Of a DNA stretch of 64,000 nt, positions 9,805 through 22,594 are shown piece by piece. The notes beneath the pieces are model-generated. The model was not told where the DNA came from. It worked only from the letters and a program-made list of their open reading frames with translations, and did no database searches. A program made the translations under genes and the position numbers. This stretch comes from Mesostigma viride (lineage: Eukaryota > Streptophyta > Mesostigmatophyceae > Mesostigmatales > Mesostigmataceae): assembly GCA_009746045.1 (NCBI GenBank), contig RPFO01000294.1, positions 110,001 to 174,000 on the forward strand, in the 5' to 3' direction. The first letter of the stretch is position 1; each line of letters begins with the position of its first letter.

Positions 9805-12078
9805 ATGGACGACCCACGACCCCCTTCGCCCAACGGCTCCCCCGCTCCCCGGTTGGCGCCTCGGCGGTCCTCTCGGCTTGCGGCCCTTCTTGCGGAGGTG
9901 GGCGACCCGGCTGCGGGGGGCTCGGGCGCCCCGGTCTCCCCCTCCTTGGTCTGCGAGGTCTGCCGGAGCGGGCACCGCGGGCACCACATGTTAGTTTGTG
10001 ATGCTTGCAATTCCGGGTGGCACTTGCAGTGTCTTACTCCCCGGCTCTACCGGGTCCCGCCGGGCTCCTGGACGTGCCCGCGCTGTCCCCCCCGGCGGGC
10101 CCCCGGGCTGCCCTCCCCGCTGGGTGCTCCGGCCCCCTGCCCCGTGTGCCCCCCTGCCGAGGCCCTCGGGGCGGGCCGTGGCCTGCCCGATGGGGCCGCC
10201 GTTGCTCGGGCCCTGGCGCCCTCGGCCCCGGGGCCCCACCCGTCGCCTGGCCCCGCCGACGGGGGCGCGGCGCTGTCGCCTGGGCTGAGCCCGGCCGACC
10301 CCCGGCGGGCCTGGCGACCCCGGCGCCCGCCCCCGGCCCCTCGCTCCCCGACGCTCTGGCCTCCCTTCCCCCGGCCGCGGTTGGCCACCCAGCCGCCACC
10401 CCCGTCCTTGCCGCGTGGGACGGCGGCCCCCGGGCCCACGCGTTCACCTCGTGGCCGCCCTCGCACATTGTCGGCGTGGTGGGCCGCGCCACCTTTTCTT
10501 GGGCGTACTGCCCTTTGTTGCTGGACGCGGTCGGGCTCCAGGCCGCCTTCCCCTCGCTCCCTAGGCCCCCGGCCTTCCTGGCCCTAGTTGCGCAGGTGCG
10601 GGCGACATTTCTTTCCGCCGCCCCCCGGTGACGGCCTCGACTCTTTGGGGGTATGTCTTGGAAGGATATCACGCCGGCTGCCGGCTGCCGTGGCATCTCC
10701 CGGCCGCCCGGCAGGAAGAGCTGCTTTCCCTGGACGAGCGGGTGGGTCAGGCGGTGGTCGAGTTCGTCACGGCGGTGGCTCGAGACGCACAGGTCTCGGT
10801 GCGGGCGGCCTACCTCGCGGGCGGCGCCGACCTGGGCCTCATGTCCCCGCGGCAGCTTCGCCTCTTCTTGGACGCCCAGGCCCCGCCTCCCGGCCCGGTT
10901 GCCAGTGGGGGCTTTCTCATCACCTCCCTCAGCCTGGCGCAGGCCGCCATGCTGCGTGTGGAGTTCGGGGCCCCCATCGCGGTTCAGGGCGGCCAGGCCA
11001 TCTTGGTGGACTCGGCCGGGCGCGCCCAGCCCCTAACCGCGGGGACGCCTGTTTCTGCCTTCCTCCACGACATCCTGGAGTTGGCAGGCATCCCGCACGA
11101 ATGGCACCCCGCGGCTGACCAACCGGTCGGCATCCTCTCGCGCGCCCAGATTGCCGCCTCCCGGGTTGCTGGGAGGCCGGCTGGGACCCGCCCCCCCCTC
11201 ATGTCCGGTCCCTTCTGGAGGGGGACGACCCCGAGTCGGGCTCCTGTGCCATCTGCCTTGAGCCCTTCCGGCCGGGGGATGGCTTGTGTCGCCTGCCCGC
11301 GTGCGGCCACACATTCCATCAAGCGTGCATCGCGCGCAGCTTGCTCCACTCCGTGCCGCGCTGCCCGTTGTGCCGGGCTGTTGTGCCGCCCCCTGGGACT
11401 GCGCTTCCTCTCGGCCCGCCCCCGGTCTCGCTGGGTCCCCTGCCGGGTCCCCACCGGGCCCCGGGGCCAGCTGCCTCCCCGACCCCTCGGCCTCCGCCCC
11501 CGGCCTCGTTGCCGGGGCCTGGGGTGGTCGCGGGCGCGCTGGCGAGTCCCCCTGGGAGGGGCGCCGGCGTTCTCGATCCCCCTCCGCTGGGGGTCTCCCC
11601 GGTGGGCACTGCCTCCTCCGTGGCCCCGGCGGGCCTGCCGGGCGCTGGTCGGGTCGTGGTGCGCGCGCCTGCCGGCCCGGCTGGGGAGACGCCGCAGGCC
11701 CCACGTCCTGCCTTTGCTGGCGCCGCTCCCCGCCACTCAGCGCCCGCCGACGGCCTTCACCGGTGTGCCGTGCTGCTTCCCACGGGGTCCCCGTGTGCGG
11801 GTGTGTTCCACAACCGTAACCTCCTCTGCCAGCACCTTCGCGCTGTGCACCCCGATCTCGGCGCGGCGGATCTGCAGGCCATGAGCTGTTACCGGTGCCC
11901 GGAAGCTCACTGCCAGCGGGTGTACTCCATTCACGGGCGCGCTCAGCACGCGCGCGCCTGTGTTGCTCAACGGCCCCTCAACCGGCCAGCAGTCCCGGCC
12001 CCCTCCCCCCTCCCGCCTCGGCTCCCCCGGCTCCCAGCCCCCGCCGCCCGACTACTCGGCCAGTTGGCGTTGGCTTGA
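9805..12078 (+). CDS. RLE-LINE N-terminal region: PHD finger, RING-H2 finger and C2H2-like fingers (frameshifted)
   Basis: Starts at ATG 9805. A C4HC3 PHD finger occupies about codons 50-95 (CEVC, CDAC, H, C, CPRC), a fold that usually reads histone tails. The frame then shifts into 10250-10631 and again to about 10630-11230. A RING-H2 finger at 11245-11372 (CAIC, then CGHTFHQAC, then CPLC) is of the E3 ubiquitin ligase type. Two Cys/His clusters follow at about 11757-11970 (CAGVFHNRNLLCQHLRAVH and a CPEAHC finger). The segments between are Pro/Ala/Gly-rich. Most breaks are in or near C or G runs, so sequencing or assembly errors could account for some. Whether this was one ORF or two cannot be told. 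Confidence 0.75.
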
Positions 12079-12186
12079 CACGGTCCCTGGGATGCATGCG
12101 CCATCAACCCGACGTCTACCCTGACCGACCTCCCCCACCGCGCGCGTAGCCTTTTCGCGCAATGTGCAATCGTTTCTCTCCGGCGC

Positions 12187-14963
12187 ATGCACGCCGCTCC
12201 GGACGACCCGCTGGGCTTTAAACTGCACATGGTGACCCCCCGCCTGCTCCTCACCCCTCTCGGGCGTGGTGTGCGCGGCCTCCAGGGTGCGGTTATTGCC
12301 CGTTGCCGACGCTTTCTGCAGGGGGACTGGGAGGGGCTGTTTGGCGTGCCGCCCCCGCGCACGGCCCGGCTGTCGGGGGAGGTCAACTTCGAGCGGGTGG
12401 CCGCCGACGTCATCCGCCTCGTCCGCGAGGGGCAGCTCAGCCGGGCCATGACCCGCTTGGAAATGGCCAAGCTCGCCCCCGCCAATGCGGCTACCCTGGC
12501 GGCCTTGGAGGCTCTTCACCCTGCGGAGCCCGGATTCCAGCTGCCCGTGCCGGACCCCCTGCCGGCCCCCCTCCGGCTGGACCGCGACTGCTTCCTGGAG
12601 GTGATGCGTGAGGTCCCGCGGGCTTCCTCTACCGGGCCGTCGGGCTGGCGCTACGAGCACTTGGAGGTCCTGGTGGGGCATGGGGGCGAGGACATTCTCT
12701 TTGACACCCTCATTGACCTGGCGGCTGGTCGCGTTCCTCCCGCTGCGCGCGAGTGGTTAGCGGGCGCTCGCCTCCTCGCTCTGCTCAAGGGTGTCTTGCC
12801 CCCCCCGAGGGCAAGGTGCGCCCGATCGCCTGCGGTGAGGTGCTCCGCAAGCTCGTGGGCAAAGTGATCTGCCGCCAAAAGGCGCCCGAGCTCCGTGCCT
12901 TTTTCTGCCCGCCCCTCGCAGCGGGTGAGACCTCGGTGGCGGCCCAGCTGGGGGTGACGACTCCAGGCGGGGCGGATATCCTCATCCATTCGGTGCAGGC
13001 CTACCTCGAGGCCCACCCCACCCACGCTGTCGTCAAGGTCGACTGCCACAACGCGTTCAACAGTCTGTCCCGCGCCAGCATGTTTGCGGCCGTCATGGAG
13101 TCCTTCGAGGACTTGTACGCTTGGACAGCCGTGTGCTACGGCCAGCCCGGCCAACTGGTTCACATCATGGAGGACGGCACTCGCGGCGGCCTGCTGTCGC
13201 GGTCGGGCACCCAGCAAGGGGACCCCCTGGGACCCCTGTACTTTGCCGCCCCCCTCCAGGGTTGCCTCCAAGCGGTCCATGCTGCCCACCCGGCGGTCGC
13301 TATTCAGGCCTACTTGGATGATATCTACCTGCTGGGCCCTGTGCCGGACACCACCGCGGCTCTGCTGGCACTGCAGACCGCGGTGGCCGACATCAACCTC
13401 CAGTTGACCCTTGCCAAGTGCGCGGTGTACTCGCCCCAAGGTGATTGCTCCGGCTTTCCGCCCCAGCTCTTGGGCCGGGACGAGCGCCTCCATGGGTTGG
13501 ATGTCCTCGGCGTTCCGGTTGGCGACCCCGCGTTTGTCATCGATGCTCTGCGGGCCGCCCTCGAGGCACGCACTGAGGTACTGCCCTTGATTGCGCGCCT
13601 TCATGATTCGCAGACCAAGGGTCTGCTTCTGTGGTTTTGCGCTCACCCTCGCGTCGTTCACTGGCTCCGGGGCGCTCTTCCGTCTCAGGTCCGGCTGGCC
13701 GCCGAGGGCCACGACGAACGCATCCAGTCGGCCTTGGCGCAGCTGGTCCCGGGCCCCGACCTCCCGCCACATGCTATTCGCATTGCCTCCCTGCCTGCAC
13801 GGATGGGTGGCTGCGGTCTGACTCGTGCCGCCCGGCTGGCCCCAGCAGCCTTTTTGGGCTCCGTCGCTCAGTCGTGGGCGGAAAGCTGCCGGCTCCTGCC
13901 CCTTTTGGCAACGGCAGCGCCTGACCTCCTGGACCCCAGCAGCCCTTTGCCCTTCGTCACCGCCATCCAGGAGGCCTATGCTGAGATCCAGCAGGCCTGT
14001 TCTCCCGTCCGTGCCGCTCAGGCGGTACAGCGCCACCTCCCTCGCGGCACTCCCTCGGTCGCCTCCGTTCAATCTCCCGCCGCATTCCCTGCTCGCGTCA
14101 TCGATAAACACCAGAAAACCTACGCGGGTATTCTGCACACGGCTGATTGGATTGCTCTTTTCGCGGACCTCAACGCCCAGGGACGTGCGTGGCTGTTCTC
14201 GCTTTCCTTGCGGAGTGTGGGCTCGGCGTACCTTCGTGCTCTTCCCATGGCCCCCCCATTCGCCTTGGCTCCCAGCCACTACTCGGTGGCGCTCCGGCAC
14301 CAGCTATTTGCCCCGCAGCCTCTTGTTCCGGCCGGGCGGCCTTGTGGTAGCTGTGGGCAGCCGCTGGATCCCACGGGGACTCACTACCTTGCCTGCATGG
14401 GGGGCCAACAGAATCAGAATTGGTATTTGTATTTGCACACTGTCCTCCTGACGGTGGTGCTCGCCATGATTCGGTCGGTTTTCCCCCACGCGAACATCCG
14501 GTCCGAGGATGCGGATGGCGCTGCCTTCTATTCCCCCAACCACCGGCCTGACATCGTGGTGCTGGACTTTGAGGGGGGTGGCCGGCATCTGCTTATTGAC
14601 GTTTCGGTGGCGCGGCCCTTGGCTCTTAGCCACGTGGCTGGGGCCTCCCTCACGGCAGGTTACACGGCGGACCGGGCGGAGCGGGCCAAGCTCCTGGCCT
14701 ACGGCGACGTCGGGCACCATCGTGTGGTGCCCTTTGTCCTGGAGGAGTTTGGGGCCATGGGGCCCCTGACCTCCGCCTTCTTCAAGGAGTGTTGCCGGCT
14801 CCGGGAGGACCGGCTGGACCTGGAGGGCCAGCGGGCCCCATGGTCGGCGCGGACCTGGACGTCATATTGGCGTCAGCGCTTGTCGGTGGCGCTGACTCGG
14901 GCCATGGCGGACATCATGCTCCGCCGTACGCGGGCTGATTTTGCGGTGCAGCAGGGCTATTAG
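12187..14963 (+). CDS. RLE-LINE reverse transcriptase with zinc knuckle and restriction-like endonuclease (one frameshift)
   Basis: Replicates the element by target-primed reverse transcription. RT motifs in order: FLQGDWEGLF and TGPSGWRYEHLEVL (12.3-12.7 kb), KVDCHNAFNSLSRASM (motif A Asp), RSGTQQGDPLGPLYFA, and YLDDIYLLG (motif C, 13.31 kb). After the thumb comes a Cys/His knuckle (CGSCG then GTHYLAC, about 14342-14400). A PD-(D/E)XK type endonuclease follows, with RPDIVVLDF, LLIDVSV and a downstream RAKLLAY Lys (14.54-14.70 kb). The frame changes once, near 12795-12805 in a run of eight C. Otherwise the ORF is open to the stop at 14961-14963. Absence of an APE domain and presence of the RLE place it with R2/CRE/NeSL-like groups. 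The exact clade is not assigned. Confidence 0.9.
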
Positions 14964-15108
14964 GTTCCTCCCGTTAGGCGTTTCCATTGGTCTTATCGTA
15001 GTATAGAGCTTTGACATGGCTCTGTATATAGGTTTATAGCTGGGCGTTTGCTTTGGTTTGAGTGATTTCACTCTGCTGTAAGTAATTATATTTTTAATAT
15101 ATATTCCT
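14964..15108 (+). other. RLE-LINE 3' UTR and tail
   Basis: About 145 bp follow the stop and end in AATTATATTTTTAATATATATTCC. The same 3' UTR appears inverted at 8050-8200, which defines the element's end. Confidence 0.75.
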
Positions 15109-15356
15109 AGTCTGAGGTGGCAGGAGGGGGCTGCCAGGGCTTGTGGTCAACGTGGATGACCGCCCCCCTCCAGTATACCGGCTTCCCCCGTGCGCTCTGC
15201 CGGAGCTGGAGGTAGGTCGGCCATAGCTCGCGTCGCCGCTGTTGCTGGGCCAGGGTCAAGTCGTCGTCCATGCAGCGTGAAGCGAGTCTCCGAGAGCTTC
15301 TTGCGGCATTTAAGGAACAACAGCTTGTCCGCCATGTACTTAAAGGTGAGGAGCAC
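15108..15356 (-). pseudogene. L1-type ORF1 C-terminal fragment
   Basis: Minus-strand frames give FKYMADKLLFLKCRKKL, then, after a frameshift, DDLTLAQQQRRRELWPTYLQ and GKPVYWRGAVIHVD, ending in a stop near 15110. This matches the C-terminal domain of L1-type ORF1 RNA-binding proteins (DLT-Q-R-LWP pattern). Its 3' end abuts the RLE-LINE tail. It is a dead fragment. Confidence 0.6.
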
Positions 15357-16180
15357 CCTATGATCGACCCTATGTCCGCCGGAATATCAGTCAAAAGTCG
15401 ATTGCGCATGTTAACCCTTGTTTTTTTACAACGCGATGTAACAACGCGATACATCGCGTTGTAGGGTTAGAACGCGATGTATCGCGTTGTAATCTGACAC
15501 GTGGCAAACATATTAAAGATCAGAATATTAAACATGCGATTTTTGGTCTGAAACTTTCAACATAGGTCAGAAACATCTAATGGAATTCAAGAAAAAATCC
15601 TGGTATTTTTGGTATTTTTTTGTGACAGCTGCAAACAAATATGTACCACTGAAATCAGGCATTTTCGCGGGACGAAGGTGAAGACGACGGCGATGGCGGC
15701 AGGTAGATCTCGCCAGTTTTCGCGCGAATTTCAGTGGCTGTTGGGTGGCACGACCATGATGATGCGCTCTAAGGTTGATAATTAGGTTTCTACGAGTTTG
15801 TTGAGGTACTGGGACAAAGGAAACGTACGTAGTTTTTTCCACTTTCTCACCCAACTTTCATGCGGAAACCCTGGAAACCGGCATACATATTATTACGTCA
15901 AGACTCGGGTCTGCTGCGGCACCATGCTTGGTATTTCCATGGTGTTTCGACTTCTTAACACATGTTTATTCATTCCGAACGCCCGGACTCTCGGCTAAAC
16001 CGAGATTTGTGCAGACTTTTATTGGGTAGCTCCGGGCATGACGGTGCCTGCAAATAGCGGCAGGCGTGGCTATTGCTACGGTATGCTGTATTTTCCTGGC
16101 AATGGCCTCTGCCACCGGCTCAATAGTGCTTGCAGGCGTAAGTATATCGTGTTTCTACCTAGTTTCTGCCAGTTTTCCAC
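15357..16180. other. Intergenic, no gene seen
   Basis: AT-rich sequence without an open frame of interest. It holds a cluster of near-palindromic CGATACATCG/CGATGTATCG blocks at 15432-15492 (see findings). Nothing else was recognised. Confidence 0.6.
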
Positions 16181-19100
16181 TGTAACGACTAAAAATGATC
16201 ATCTGCATCATCCATAGTCCAAATATGAAAGATCTTTTACCTGGGTTGCTTTCTTGAGTTATTGATCTTCAAGTATCCGAGCAACGTTGAGATGGAGATT
16301 CCACAGCACGTGATTTAGGGAACCACACCCCTTGTAGACACAACGACAAGTTTGTGTATAGACGACCTCTGTGGAACTGAAGGTAGTCTATAGCCAAGGG
16401 GCTCTTGTGAATGGACAACAAAGACAAGCTTTAATATACCATGATTGTAACAAGCAAAAATGACTTTGTTGTTACATCCTTTGTTTTGTGAATGTTTGGC
16501 TTTTATTTGAGGACTTTTGGATCAGTATTGAGAAAGTTATGAGGTTTCTAAGACGACGGTACTTGGAGCTGATACTTTGTCAACCAACTGATAGGAACCC
16601 TCATTGGTCGTGGCCTGATCCACGTAGGGTTGTAGTTTGTTGGCTGATACTACTGATAGGAGCCCTCATTGGTCGTGGCCTGATCCACGTGGGGTTGTAG
16701 TTTGTTAGTTGGTACTATTGAGTCTTAAATGCTCCTTTGGGACTTCAGTGCTTACGACAGATTTAGGATCTCATGGAAAGATTCTGCCAGGCTGTGTGTG
16801 GTGTTGTTCTGTTCTGTGTGACTAGGATGGATACGAAGATCTTGTATAGAATCCCATGGTTCTGATTGGTTCTCTTCAGGCTAAGGTTGGAGCAAGTTCG
16901 ACAAGCACGTCGATATCAAGGACGTGGGGTCGCCATTGTTGCTACGTTGGTTTTGATTCACCATGGTATAATAAAGCTTGGCTTTGTTGTCCAATCCATA
17001 AGAGCCCCTTGGCTATAGACGTCCTTCAGTTCCACAGAGGTCGTCTACACACGAGCTTGTCTTTGTGTCTACAAGGGGTGTGATTCCCTAAATCACGTGC
17101 TGTGGAATTTCCATCTCAACGTTGCTCGGATACTTGAAGTTCTGCAACTCAGGAAAGCAACCCAGGTAAAAGATCTTTCATATTGGACTGTGGATGATGT
17201 TGATGATCATTTTTAGTCGTTACATTGGTATCGGAGGTCTCTACTTTGGTGTTTCTCTTGAAGTCGTAACCTTCCGGGTAGTACAACGTTGATCAGATGT
17301 CTGTCATCCGAGAAGATTCATAGAGTTGCGGAAAACTTACGGTGTTACAGACTGAGACACATCCTGATGTGACTGTCTTGCTCTGTAACACTAGAAGTCA
17401 GCCGTAACCGTTGTCTCTACTAGGCAGACGATCGCGACTCCATGTGGAAGTATGAGTAGTTCGAAGACACAATCACCTTTACCCCCTACTAATCAAGGTT
17501 TGGGAGATCCGTCATCATCTCTGGAACCCATTGCTAGGGAAGGTGCTGAGACAACTACTCATACTCCACGGCGTCAACTTAATTTCAATCGTACTTCTAT
17601 GACTGAAGTGAGGCGGGTTACACAATCACCTTCATCCCTACGGAACCAGGTGTGGGCGACCTTCTTCTCCTTCACCTCTCCCTAGAAAAGGGTGTTGCAT
17701 AAGCCATTATTAACGCACCACTAAGTCACCGTCCCTTTCTTTAAATTCGTGCAATATTTCATTGACAAGCGTCCTTACTTACGGGCTTTCGGCTGGCTGG
17801 CCGCATCGTGCTGAAGTCCGACCACCGCCCTGTCTGTCGTGGCTGCTGACGCCGCAGTCTCTGCCTAGCTCCAAACATCTTTATATATCGGCATTACGCA
17901 AGTGTTGCTACGTTTCGAGCAGGGCCATGCGGAGTGTTGGGCCAGTAGCTCAGCAGGTCCGGCTCCAGAATCCTGCTAGGAGCTGTCTTTTTTCCCTGCA
18001 GGCTCTGTTTTCGGCCAGGCTGACATGGCGCTACGGGTTATGGCTGAGCCGACGCACTGTTGCTGCCGACGGCACCTATCACCCGGTTTCCGGGTTGCGG
18101 CTGCACGCACGACCACCACCGCGACCGCCTGACGACGTCGCCGTCTAAGGTTGTTTTTTTTCCCGGTGCTGCTTTTCTTTGACGACATTTTTACGGTGTG
18201 GCTCAGGTTACACCTCGTGTCTTTTGAGGGTGGCTCCGGATGAGCGGACAGTAGGGATTCATGGCTGCCTTTTTACGCAAGGTTCCTTTTGCACTCACTT
18301 GACAATCTTTCAGGATCCTTTTCTTCGGTGCATGGGCAGCCTACCCTTGCTGTTTAAGGACTGTGGCACGTCCTTAATTCACGCGTCGCCAAACATTTGT
18401 TTCAGTTGTGGGGGAAACTCTTCCTTTTCTTGTTGAGCATCATGACAGTGGAGGCGTTCTAGGTTGAGCTTTGGTTCCTCCCACGTGTATGGTGGTTTGG
18501 TTTTGGTGGGGAGGAGAACAACGGCATTTGTGTTGTTCCCACTATCATCATGGTACTATGGGTAGGGCGAGCTCCCTAGGAGTTGTCCAGATTGGTGGCA
18601 GCTACGTCTGGTTACCCTGAGCAATTTTTTGCGGGGGAGTGGACATCCTGGATGTCTGCAATGTAATTTCCAGACGGCATCACACATGCCAGGGCAGAAC
18701 AACAGCATTTACGGGGTTTCCACTATCATACTTGGACAGCTGTGTCTAGTTACCCTGAGAAAATTTCTGCGGGGGAGTGGATATCCCAGGTCTGCCAAAG
18801 GGTGCCAGATGCTATCATGGAGGCATATGGCATGGTAGATGCCACCACATCAGGGGACATCGGGATACCTGCAGTGGGTTGTCCCCTAGAGGGTATCACA
18901 CGTGCACCCATGAGTTGCCAGGTGTCTCTTGCATGGGTTGCCCACTTGCTAGACGGTGTCCTTTGACACATGTTCCCAGAGGGGGTGGACCACTTGCTTG
19001 ACAACGTCCCTTTACAAGTGGGGTGTGGGTCACTTGCCAGTTGGGGCCCTTACCTGCGCCAGACCATTGTGACCACGCATTTACTTCTCCCAGGACATGA

Positions 19101-21725
19101 TGGTTACCACTGCTTGTTGGCAGATGGTCCCTGTTGGGCCTAGGAGGTGCACTAGGACAGCAAGTATGGACACCAGGGCTGCTGTCATAGTTCTTATCTG
19201 TGAATATATCTGATATAGTTCTCAGATCAGAATTTTTGACACTGGTCAAGGCGTTTTTAGGCCCATTTTTTCGATTTTTGGGCAATTCTGCTGGCTGTTG
19301 GACACCTCAGGCCCTTGTGCTCCTCCGGCTTAGGAGTTCTGGCTACCTGGCACTTGGTAGTAGCCCTGTTCGAGTCTGCTATCTTAATAGGTTGGCAGTC
19401 TGTGGCTTGCCTACTAGGCAGTTTTCTGAGTGCCATAGTGAAGAGTGCTGGCTCCTTCCTGCAGCCTGATTGACGTTTAGTCCGGGCAGTTGACAGCATG
19501 TGGTCCTTCTTCCAAGCAGCTTCTGGAGCCAGGCTCATTGGTGTCCGTCCCAGGCCTCCATAAAGCAGCTTAGTCACTTCCCCATAGCGTGATCGGCGCA
19601 AGCAGCTAGTCTTGGTTGTCCAGTCAGGCAACAGCTGTGTTGGATACCCACATGTGGGGGTGGTCCAACGCTGATTGGGCGTGGTGGCAGTAGCCTCTTG
19701 GGGGCTTGAGGCCAGTGGGGGATTGGAAACATGTCTATGGCGGGCATGGTGCATGGAGGCTACGTTGGAGAGTACCCTGGTAGTGGACTAGTGCTGTTGG
19801 TGGCAACTGCAAGCACTCATGGTGACGAGTGCCAGCACTCCTGGTGGCGACTACCAGCACTCATGGTGGGGCCTGAGAGCACTCGTGGTGGCGACTGCAA
19901 GCACTGCATGGTGGCCGCTGGCGACTCTGGTGACTTGGGGACGCCCAAGTGACGAGTATCTGTAATGCTGGTGCCTGCTCCTGACGCAGTGCTGGGTCCT
20001 GCCTGCTGGTGGACATCAAGCCAGCCTTGTGCAGATGAGTAACCTCCTACCCTTGCTTTGCCCTGCTATGGACTTATTCTTGCTTGCATGGTGCCAGGAT
20101 GGCTTGTTGTCTTGATAGTACACCATCCGCCCTTGAGCTGATTGCTTGCACAGCATGATGGTTGTATGAATGGGACTGCTTGCACGGGGGGTCTGGCATC
20201 ATGTTTGCGTGGGTAGGATGTCCTTGTTGGTTGGATGATGGGCGGGATCAACGGAGCTACAACTGTGGGGCAGGCTGGAATCTTTGGCATGACAGTGATG
20301 ACAATGATGCCCACTCCGTTGACTCTTAATTGAGGAGTTGGACTACTTGGTGCTGGGCGGGGGCTCACATGAGCTTAGAGGTGTGGGTTAGTTGGGGGAC
20401 CCATTCAGCCCTCTACCACCCTTACAACCTGCCTCATGTGCATCAGTATCCGTGGTACACTGACATTAATACCATTTGGCAGTCTACGTGGTCCACGGAC
20501 ATGGATACTACTTTCCATGCTTTGACTAGGGGGACATGGTTCAGTCTACTTGCTAGGGCCCTGCCAAGCTGAGGGTGTATCTGTTTGATGACTGATGGCC
20601 TCATCCAGCATACCCTTACGCTGCCCTACTTGTGCAACCTTGTCTTGGGCTCCTTCGATCCTAATGCCCACATTACCTTGCATGGTAGTGCCACCTGGAT
20701 GGATGCGGGGAGTGATTTGTTGCTGGGGCCCTGCCAAGCTTGGGCACATCAGTTGGCTGATTGGTGATTGCTTTCAGTCTGCTCTCAAGCTGCCTTGTAT
20801 GCAACTCTGTCTTGGATGCTGTAGTTCCCACCCCATCTTTAGTCATGAGGTGCATAGGACGTCTTAATAGAGCGACCCTGCAGGCCACCAGTGGTTTAGT
20901 GGGCTGAGAGACTTGCCTCCCCCACCCTTCTCTGGTTGGCTGGGCCTCTGTCTTCATGCGTATCCCATGGCGTTTGTTCCTGCTAGGTCATGCTGTCAAT
21001 CTTGGGAAGCTGATACCAGGATTATTACAGCTTATTCTACGCAGAGGGGTGGAATTATTAGGCATGCTGGTAGTCTCCAGTTTACCAGTTATGCTGAGGG
21101 GGATTTGTGTGGGGAGCAGGGCGTGCAGGGGATTGGGCTGCACCTAGCCCTTGCATGGGGGTAGCGTGTGCTACGATTTACAAGTTGGGGCATACCGTTC
21201 ATAATGCTGGTGAGGCATTACTGATCTTCTGCTATCCCTCTCAAGGCTGTGGATGGTTTTCCCAGGCATCTTATGGAGAAATAGTGTGCCTTGTGATTAT
21301 CATAGGCCACTGGCTATGGGTTTGAGTGTACTAGCTACTAAGGAGATGTGGCTTTACCTCACTCTCACTCCTTTGGTGCGACTGGAGGGGGGGAATTTTG
21401 TTCTGGTGGGGAGGAGATCTGTGAGGATCATAGCGTGGATTCACCCTGGGATTTCAGTTCATCCTGTCGGGCTCACCTCATAGATCCCTGACTATGTGGT
21501 ATCCTGGTTTCGCTGGCCATCGGTGGGCTATTTTGGCTGTGCTTTGTGGCACCTCCCCAACCTGCTGACGGGTACCCACTGGTGACAACCCTGTCCACGG
21601 CCTCTCTTCATCATGGGTGTACTTCTGAGATACCCTTGATCTTCCTGAGGCGACCCTGTTGGCGACGTCTTCCTGCTGGATTGCTCCTGCCTCTTGGTGA
21701 CTGCACTTCCACCTGGGGCGCTGTT

Positions 21726-21869
21726 GACGTTTCCTCGTTCCAGTTTGCGTGGACTGACGGGTGTCAGCAGGCCTTGGACTTGCTGCAGCAGAAGCTCACG
21801 CCAGCCCCTGTGTTAGGATTGAGCATTCTTGGAATCCACCCAGCCTGCTATGACCTGTTGGTGATCTGA
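21726..21869 (+). pseudogene. Ty3/gypsy pol relic (RT/RNase H junction)
   Basis: The frame reads FQFAWTDGCQQALDLL then LTPAPVLGL, matching the conserved F-W-C-AF--LK--L--APVL segment that starts the RNase H connection in Ty3/gypsy pol. The rest of pol cannot be followed because of stops and shifts. Confidence 0.7.
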
Positions 21870-22594
21870 GGGAGGTCCCCAGTTGGGATGGATTGGGGAT
21901 TTATTATGGCTCGGTTACCTGCCACTCTGTTGTGGTGATACAGCATCTGTCCCTGACTACCTCTTCCCTTGAGAAGGGCTGGAATCTTTGGGTGTGCTGT
22001 GGTGACTAGCTTTGATGAGCCTTGGACCCTGGCAGCCCAGTTAGTTTGGGGGTTGCTGTATAGAGGGTTAGCCTTGCTACATGACACTCTGCTTCCTGCC
22101 CTGATCAAGCAGTGAGAGTTGTCAGTATTTCGTGGCATGGATCCCTGTGGATGACCCGTTATCCCTGGGAATGTCAGGCTTGTCTTTCACCCGTGGACTC
22201 TAGCTGAGGGAGGGTGGTGTCCCAGAACATGGAGTGGCCTCGCCTTGTTTGGCTTAGGTGCCTTGATCCTGTTTACTCCTTCTTGGATTCATGTGGACTC
22301 ATTGAATCCGACGGGGATCTGAGTTGAGTGGGATGGACTCTGGTGGGAGTTTGGTTGGACTAAGCTGAGATGACATCCAGATTTTGGTGACCAGTTTCTG
22401 AGGATGGTTGAGGGGATCTGAGCTTGGATGGCACATGGAGAGTGACTTCTGTGTTGTACCCTCGACATATGGAGTGGTTCACCTAGGGCTTGATTCCTGG
22501 TATGATTAAGACACGTGGGTCATGTTCTGCATGCACGTCTTCGTGTACCAGACCAATAGTATATACCTGGAGGTTTCTACCTTGGTGCTGCTGA

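Noticed and set aside
12651-14300. 549-codon minus-strand frame
   Set aside because: Shadow of the GC-rich reverse transcriptase ORF on the plus strand. It carries no known motif.
15465-15475. Telomere-like TAGGGTTAG
   Set aside because: Single occurrence between near-palindromes; no array.
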